Source: Chrysophaeum taylorii
Taxonomy: Eukaryota > Sar > Pelagophyceae > Pelagomonadales > Pelagomonadaceae
Length of the DNA stretch: 64,000 nt
Assembly: GCA_029834535.1 (NCBI GenBank)
Contig: JAQMWT010000028.1
Coordinates: 248,001-312,000, forward strand
Reading direction: 5' to 3'
Under the pieces are notes generated by a model, which was given only the letters and a program-made list of their open reading frames with translations, ran no database searches and had not been told where the DNA came from. The position numbers and the translations under genes are program-made. This document shows, piece after piece, positions 60,393-64,000 of the stretch; position 1 is the first letter of the stretch, and each line of letters starts with the position of its first letter.

Positions 60393-61472
60393 CTAGTACG
60401 AGTAGTTGGCGACGAAGGTGGAGGCATTGGCCGCTTCACCGCCGGCGCCACCGGTGTACTTGCCGAGGTTGGCCTCCGAGTTGGCTTTGGCGCGCTCGAG
60501 GAGTGCTTTCTGGGCAGCCTCGATGTTCTCGTCCTTGCCCATCCAGGCCTTGAGACAAGATTGTTGGAGAGCGCGGCCGTAGGAGAAGGTGAGCGACCAG
60601 GGTTTCTTGGTGTCGAGCTTGTTCATCTCGTTGAGCGCCATGGAGGCCTCCTCCTCAGACATACCGCCGGAGAGGAAGGTGATGCCCGGGACGGCGACGG
60701 GGACGGTGTGCTGGAGGACGCGGACGGTGGCCTTGGCGACCTCGGCCATGGGTGCCGGAGAGGGGTTGGCCTCGCCCGAGCGGACCATGTTGGGCTTGAG
60801 GAGCGTGCCCTCGAGCAAAACCTTGTGGTCGGAGAGTTTCTTGTAGCAGGCGGCGATGACCTTCTCGGTGACCTCGGCGGCGAACTCGATAGTGTGGGAG
60901 CCGTCCATGAGGACTTCGGGTTCGACGATGGGGACGAGGCCGTTGGCCTGGCAGATGGCCGCGTAGCGCGCAAGGGTCTCGGCGTTCTGGTCGATCGCGA
61001 GCATCGAGGGGGTGGCCCCCGTCGAGTCCTTGATGTGGAGAACGGCGCGCCACTTGGCGAAGCGCGCACCCTGGGCGTAGTACTTGGCGCATCGCTTCCC
61101 CAGGTCGTCGATGCCCTGGGTCACGGTCTCGCCGTTGGTGCCAAAGAGCGGCTGGACGCCCTTGTCGACCTTGATGCCCGGGATGATGCCCGCCTTCTTC
61201 ATGAGATCGACCATCGGCGTGCCGCAGGTCGCCGTGTCGAAGAGCGTCTCCTCGAAGGTGATCGCGCCCGAGATGTACTCGCCAATGCCTGGGGTCTTGA
61301 ACAGCAGCTCGCGGTACCGCACGCGGTTGGGCTGGGTGTTCTCGACGCCGATCGGCGCGAATCGCTTCCCGATCGTGCCCGTCGACTCATCGGCGGCGAG
61401 GATTCCCTTGCCCGGCGCCGCGATCGCCTTTGCCGTGGCTACCAACTCCTCCGCGAACTCGACACCAGCCAT
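60393..61472 (-). CDS. Class I fructose-bisphosphate aldolase
   Basis: The 359-residue single-exon enzyme converts fructose 1,6-bisphosphate to dihydroxyacetone phosphate and glyceraldehyde 3-phosphate in glycolysis and gluconeogenesis. Class I signatures are all present: GILAADEST near the N-terminus, KW(R) at 140-142, EPE(V/I)L at 184-188, and [13 protein letters not shown] with the Schiff-base Lys226. GGMSEEEAS and a C-terminal Tyr359 (NYSY), needed for full activity in class I enzymes, are also seen. There is no presequence, so it is probably the cytosolic form. The divergent neighbour begins at 61761, leaving a 288-bp shared promoter interval. Confidence 0.97.
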   Translation of the reverse strand: MAGVEFAEELVATAKAIAAPGKGILAADESTGTIGKRFAPIGVENTQPNRVRYRELLFKTPGIGEYISGAITFEETLFDTATCGTPMVDLMKKAGIIPGIKVDKGVQPLFGTNGETVTQGIDDLGKRCAKYYAQGARFAKWRAVLHIKDSTGATPSMLAIDQNAETLARYAAICQANGLVPIVEPEVLMDGSHTIEFAAEVTEKVIAACYKKLSDHKVLLEGTLLKPNMVRSGEANPSPAPMAEVAKATVRVLQHTVPVAVPGITFLSGGMSEEEASMALNEMNKLDTKKPWSLTFSYGRALQQSCLKAWMGKDENIEAAQKALLERAKANSEANLGKYTGGAGGEAANASTFVANYSY

Positions 61473-61760
61473 CTTTCCGACTACTGCTTCACTTGGTACG
61501 TGGTCGCGTGCGTGTGAAAATGAATCGATTCCTCCTAGACGAGATATACACCAACCTTGAAGTAGTTACTTATCTTGAGATCCGTTTTCCACAACCGATC
61601 ATCGCCGAATCTTCCGAACGGATCACAAGTCAATCCGTTGGATTAACGGTCAAAAGGGGGCTTGCCGGCCGTCGTCGGTCAGTCCAAAACGACGATGTCG
61701 CGTGCCACAACAAAACGCCGCCGCTGCCGCTGCTGCTGCTGCTAAACGCACACGCTCGCA

Positions 61761-63686
61761 ATGGAGGTGGAGCGGGTGAGCCGCGTGGCGACGTTGTGCG
61801 GCGAGCTCGCCGCTGGCTCGCACGAGCCCGTGGGCGTGTTCGAGGCGGCGTCGACGGCCGATCGCGACGGTGGCGTCGAGCACGGACCGTCGCGACGGCT
61901 CGTAGGGCGGTTGGTCGTGCGCGTGCTGTGTTTTGTCGACCCGCTCGAGGTCGGAGAAGCGGCGTGCTGCCGGCGGTGGCTCTGCGCAACGCGGTCGCCG
62001 GCGCTGTGGCACGAGGCGTGCTCCCGGGTCGCGGCAGCGCTCGAGTCGCTGAGTTTGCGGCGCGCGCGCGGTGCCAAGAAAGAGCGTGGTGCCGTCGAGG
62101 CCGCACGCCGCGGGCTCGCCGCCGTGCCCGGGTCGGCGTTCGTGGAGCTCAGAGATTCGCTGGCGGCAGCCGCGCGCGCGTCGGGGCCGCAGCCGACGTC
62201 GTCGACGGCGGCCGTGCTCGACGCGGCGACGGGCGTCGTCGGGCGGCCGGGCGGGAGCGCGCGGCACTGGCGCGCCGCGCTCGAGGGCGCCAAAGACTCC
62301 AAGCTCAAGCTGTCGGTGGCGCTCAGCAGGGTCGACGTCTCGGCGCTGGCGGTCGAGGCGCCCGCGCGCTTGAACGCGCTCGCGGCGGCCGTCGCGCGAC
62401 CCGACTTCCCGACGCCGAGCTTCGCCTCGCGCCGGAACCTGCTGGTCGGTCGGCTGTGCGCGTGGTGCGTCGCTGCCGCCGCGCTTGGCGCGCGCCTCGG
62501 CTCGGAGGACGAGGTACCGAACGCGGCCGCCGTCGCGACCCTCGGCGAGCGCGCGGCGCGCCGCTGGATACAGCTCTGCGAGGCGCCAAAAAACGTCACC
62601 AACGGCGCCGTCGACGATGGGAACAACAACAACAACAACAACAATAAAGTCTCGACGACAAGACGGAAGAAGAAGTGCGCCTCGGCGCCGCCGGCGTCTC
62701 CGTCGCTGTACGACATTTACGTGGACTCGCGGCGGCTCCCGGCTCGGGAGGACCTGGATGACGAGGCGGTCGAGCGGTGCGCCCAGATGCTGCGGCGGTT
62801 CTACGAGAAGCACAACCCCCACCTCGTACCCCGCGCCCACGCGATCTCCCGCGAATGGCGCGGCTCGGAGTCGACGCTCTTCGCGCTCCTTAGGTACAAG
62901 TACGGCAAGCGCCAATCGACGCCCGGGCTCGACGACGCGCTCGCGACCGCCGAGGCCCCGCCCTCCGAGAGACGACTGGGCCGGCGGTCGCTGCCGCCCG
63001 ACGACGTCGCTCGCAAACTCCGCGACGAGATCGACCGCTTGCGATCGAGCGTCGACAAAGCGCAGACCGACGCCGACCGCGCGAGGAGCCGGGCAGCCGC
63101 CGCGGCCGCCGAGACCAGGCGGGTTCGCGAGAGCCAGCGCGAGGACCGCTCCGAGGCGGCCCGTCTCCGCGAGGACGCGGCCGCTTTGCGGCGGGAGCGC
63201 GACGCGAGGGACCACCAGCTTGCCGAGCTCCGATCTGCCCTCGAGTTGGTCGTCGCCAAGACGCCCTCCTCGCCGACTTCGCTCCCGCCCGTCCCCGACG
63301 ACGGAGAAATCGACGCGCCGCCCGACCTCGACGACTGCGCGGTCGACGCCGTCCTTTCGGCCGTCGTCGACGTCCTCCTCACCGAGTCTGCGATCGAGAT
63401 CGATTTCGAGCTCGATTTTGGCGGCGCCGATTCTGGCGATCGAGACGCGACCCCGACGCCGCAGCCGCCGGACAAGGTCGTCCCTCCGCCGGCACCCAAC
63501 GGCCGCCGGACCTCGTCGGACAGGAGCGCCCGGGGGAAGAAAGCTCGCTCCGTTTCGCCGGCCCGCGTCATGCCTCTCTTGCCCATCGACCAGCTCGACG
63601 CCCACGATGGCACCGCACCCCTCCCCCCGCCCCCGGTCGTCGTCGTCGTCGCACCGACCCCATCACTCAGGCCAACGACGGCATAA
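61761..63686 (+). CDS. F-box-like, coiled-coil protein with FYxKHNP motif
   Basis: The 641-residue single-exon protein is very GC-rich. Residues about 46-95 resemble an F-box (LVVRVLCFVDPLEVGEAACC, RRWLCATRSPALWHEACSR in parts), the Skp1-binding motif of SCF ubiquitin ligases. Next is a helical domain (about 165-290), then a conserved short motif (FYEKHNPHLVPRAHAISREW, LFALLRYKYGK) that recurs in many algal and protist proteins (FYxKHNP...LfxxLxxKYG) with unknown role. A charged coiled coil (about 415-500) and a disordered Pro/Ser/Val-rich tail complete it. An Asn-rich (AAC)n run lies at about residues 291-298. The best guess is an adaptor of a ubiquitin ligase or cytoskeletal complex. A 651-residue minus-strand frame over the same region is its shadow. 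Confidence 0.65.
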   Translation: MEVERVSRVATLCGELAAGSHEPVGVFEAASTADRDGGVEHGPSRRLVGRLVVRVLCFVDPLEVGEAACCRRWLCATRSPALWHEACSRVAAALESLSLRRARGAKKERGAVEAARRGLAAVPGSAFVELRDSLAAAARASGPQPTSSTAAVLDAATGVVGRPGGSARHWRAALEGAKDSKLKLSVALSRVDVSALAVEAPARLNALAAAVARPDFPTPSFASRRNLLVGRLCAWCVAAAALGARLGSEDEVPNAAAVATLGERAARRWIQLCEAPKNVTNGAVDDGNNNNNNNNKVSTTRRKKKCASAPPASPSLYDIYVDSRRLPAREDLDDEAVERCAQMLRRFYEKHNPHLVPRAHAISREWRGSESTLFALLRYKYGKRQSTPGLDDALATAEAPPSERRLGRRSLPPDDVARKLRDEIDRLRSSVDKAQTDADRARSRAAAAAAETRRVRESQREDRSEAARLREDAAALRRERDARDHQLAELRSALELVVAKTPSSPTSLPPVPDDGEIDAPPDLDDCAVDAVLSAVVDVLLTESAIEIDFELDFGGADSGDRDATPTPQPPDKVVPPPAPNGRRTSSDRSARGKKARSVSPARVMPLLPIDQLDAHDGTAPLPPPPVVVVVAPTPSLRPTTA

Positions 63687-63824
63687 GAGAAGTGGTATGT
63701 CATTGTAATTGCCGCCGCGCGGCATGGAAGAAGAAACCAGTTGAGAGCGACTCAGCGCCTCTTCGCATCCCCCCTCTGGTTGTCGTATACCCGCCGGGTA
63801 CATACATAGTCGGTATCTCCGTCG

Positions 63825-64000
63825 ATGCTGCTGCTGCTGCGGTTGATATCCTTCGTCGTCGTCACGCTTGTCGCGGGCTTCCAGAGCGCGCGCGTCGTGC
63901 GGTCCACGCCCCGCATGACCGACGCGACGATTCCTGGGCGCTGGCGTCTCTCGTTCAACCTCCCCGCGCGCAACACGAACGTTGGTGACTCGACGGCTAC
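63825..64000 (+). CDS. Start of a plastid-targeted protein (truncated by window end)
   Basis: From the ATG at 63825 the frame is open to the end of the window (58 codons). The N-terminus is a classic signal peptide (MLLLLRLISFVVVTLVAG) followed by F-Q and an Arg/Ser-rich stretch (FQSARVVRSTPRM), as expected of a bipartite leader for a complex plastid with Phe at the cleavage site. The mature start reads IPGRWRLSFNLPARN; G-x-W-x-L-x-F/Y is seen at the start of lipocalin-like or plastid lipid-associated (fibrillin) domains, so that is one possibility. Too little is visible to name it. Confidence 0.6.
   Translation, partial: MLLLLRLISFVVVTLVAGFQSARVVRSTPRMTDATIPGRWRLSFNLPARNTNVGDSTA

Noticed and set aside
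61650-63605. 651-residue minus-strand open frame
   Set aside because: Antisense shadow of the F-box-like gene, caused by high GC and codon-position bias; no family resemblance.

Overview
This window is nuclear DNA of a eukaryotic protist, most likely an alga with a secondary (red-derived) plastid, such as a photosynthetic stramenopile. It is GC-rich and gene-dense, with genes on both strands. Genes are intron-poor, and the introns that can be resolved are very short (36-128 bp, GT-AG plus one GC-AG). There are no bacterial operons or Shine-Dalgarno signals. Products include eukaryotic ribosomal protein eL28, a complex I NDUFB10 subunit, a NAP-family histone chaperone and mitochondrial Hsp90 (TRAP1). 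Two proteins start with a signal peptide followed by an A-G-F|Q type junction (ABC-F protein at 37-39 kb; truncated gene at the right end), as in bipartite plastid-targeting leaders of complex plastids. The lineage is inferred from these features, not proven.

Layout. 0-2 kb: a secreted choloylglycine-hydrolase-like enzyme between repeat fragments. 2-14 kb: two paralogous minus-strand surface receptors (about 1,350 residues; Venus-flytrap domain, Cys-rich stalk, about nine membrane segments, IQ-like tail), separated by 4 kb of decayed retroelement. 14.4-16 kb: a broken DDE transposon with nested inverted repeats. 17-24 kb: a plastid/cyanobacterial-type conserved protein, a NAP histone chaperone, a multi-exon histidine phosphatase and a four-exon voltage-gated, cNMP-domain K+ channel. 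25-36.8 kb: arylsulfotransferase-like protein, a 10-bp satellite, a SAM/E2-fold protein, a DUF3127 OB-fold protein, a glycosyltransferase, an LRR protein, a Jupiter/HN1-motif protein and an EF-hand membrane protein. 36.9-43 kb: ABC-F ATPase, a hypothetical nuclear-type protein and TRAP1. 42.8-53.5 kb: one giant two-exon gene (3,571 residues) combining a Tudor-like module, EF-hands, four PUB-like domains, WD40 repeats, a kinase-like domain without catalytic residues, and armadillo-like repeats. 53.5-60 kb: small genes (eL28, NDUFB10, TCP10/CPAP-like repeat protein) in a repeat-rich zone. 60-64 kb: class I fructose-bisphosphate aldolase, an F-box/coiled-coil protein and the start of a plastid-targeted protein.

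The genes do not form one pathway; this is a mixed housekeeping and signalling neighbourhood. The signalling content is notable: two large receptors, a cNMP-type channel, EF-hand proteins and the giant scaffold. Four dispersed repeat families, one with a (TTAG)n-type tail, plus the dead DDE element make up most non-genic DNA. ATG starts were checked by hand, because several long open frames begin only at TTG or GTG; those were shortened to the first plausible ATG.
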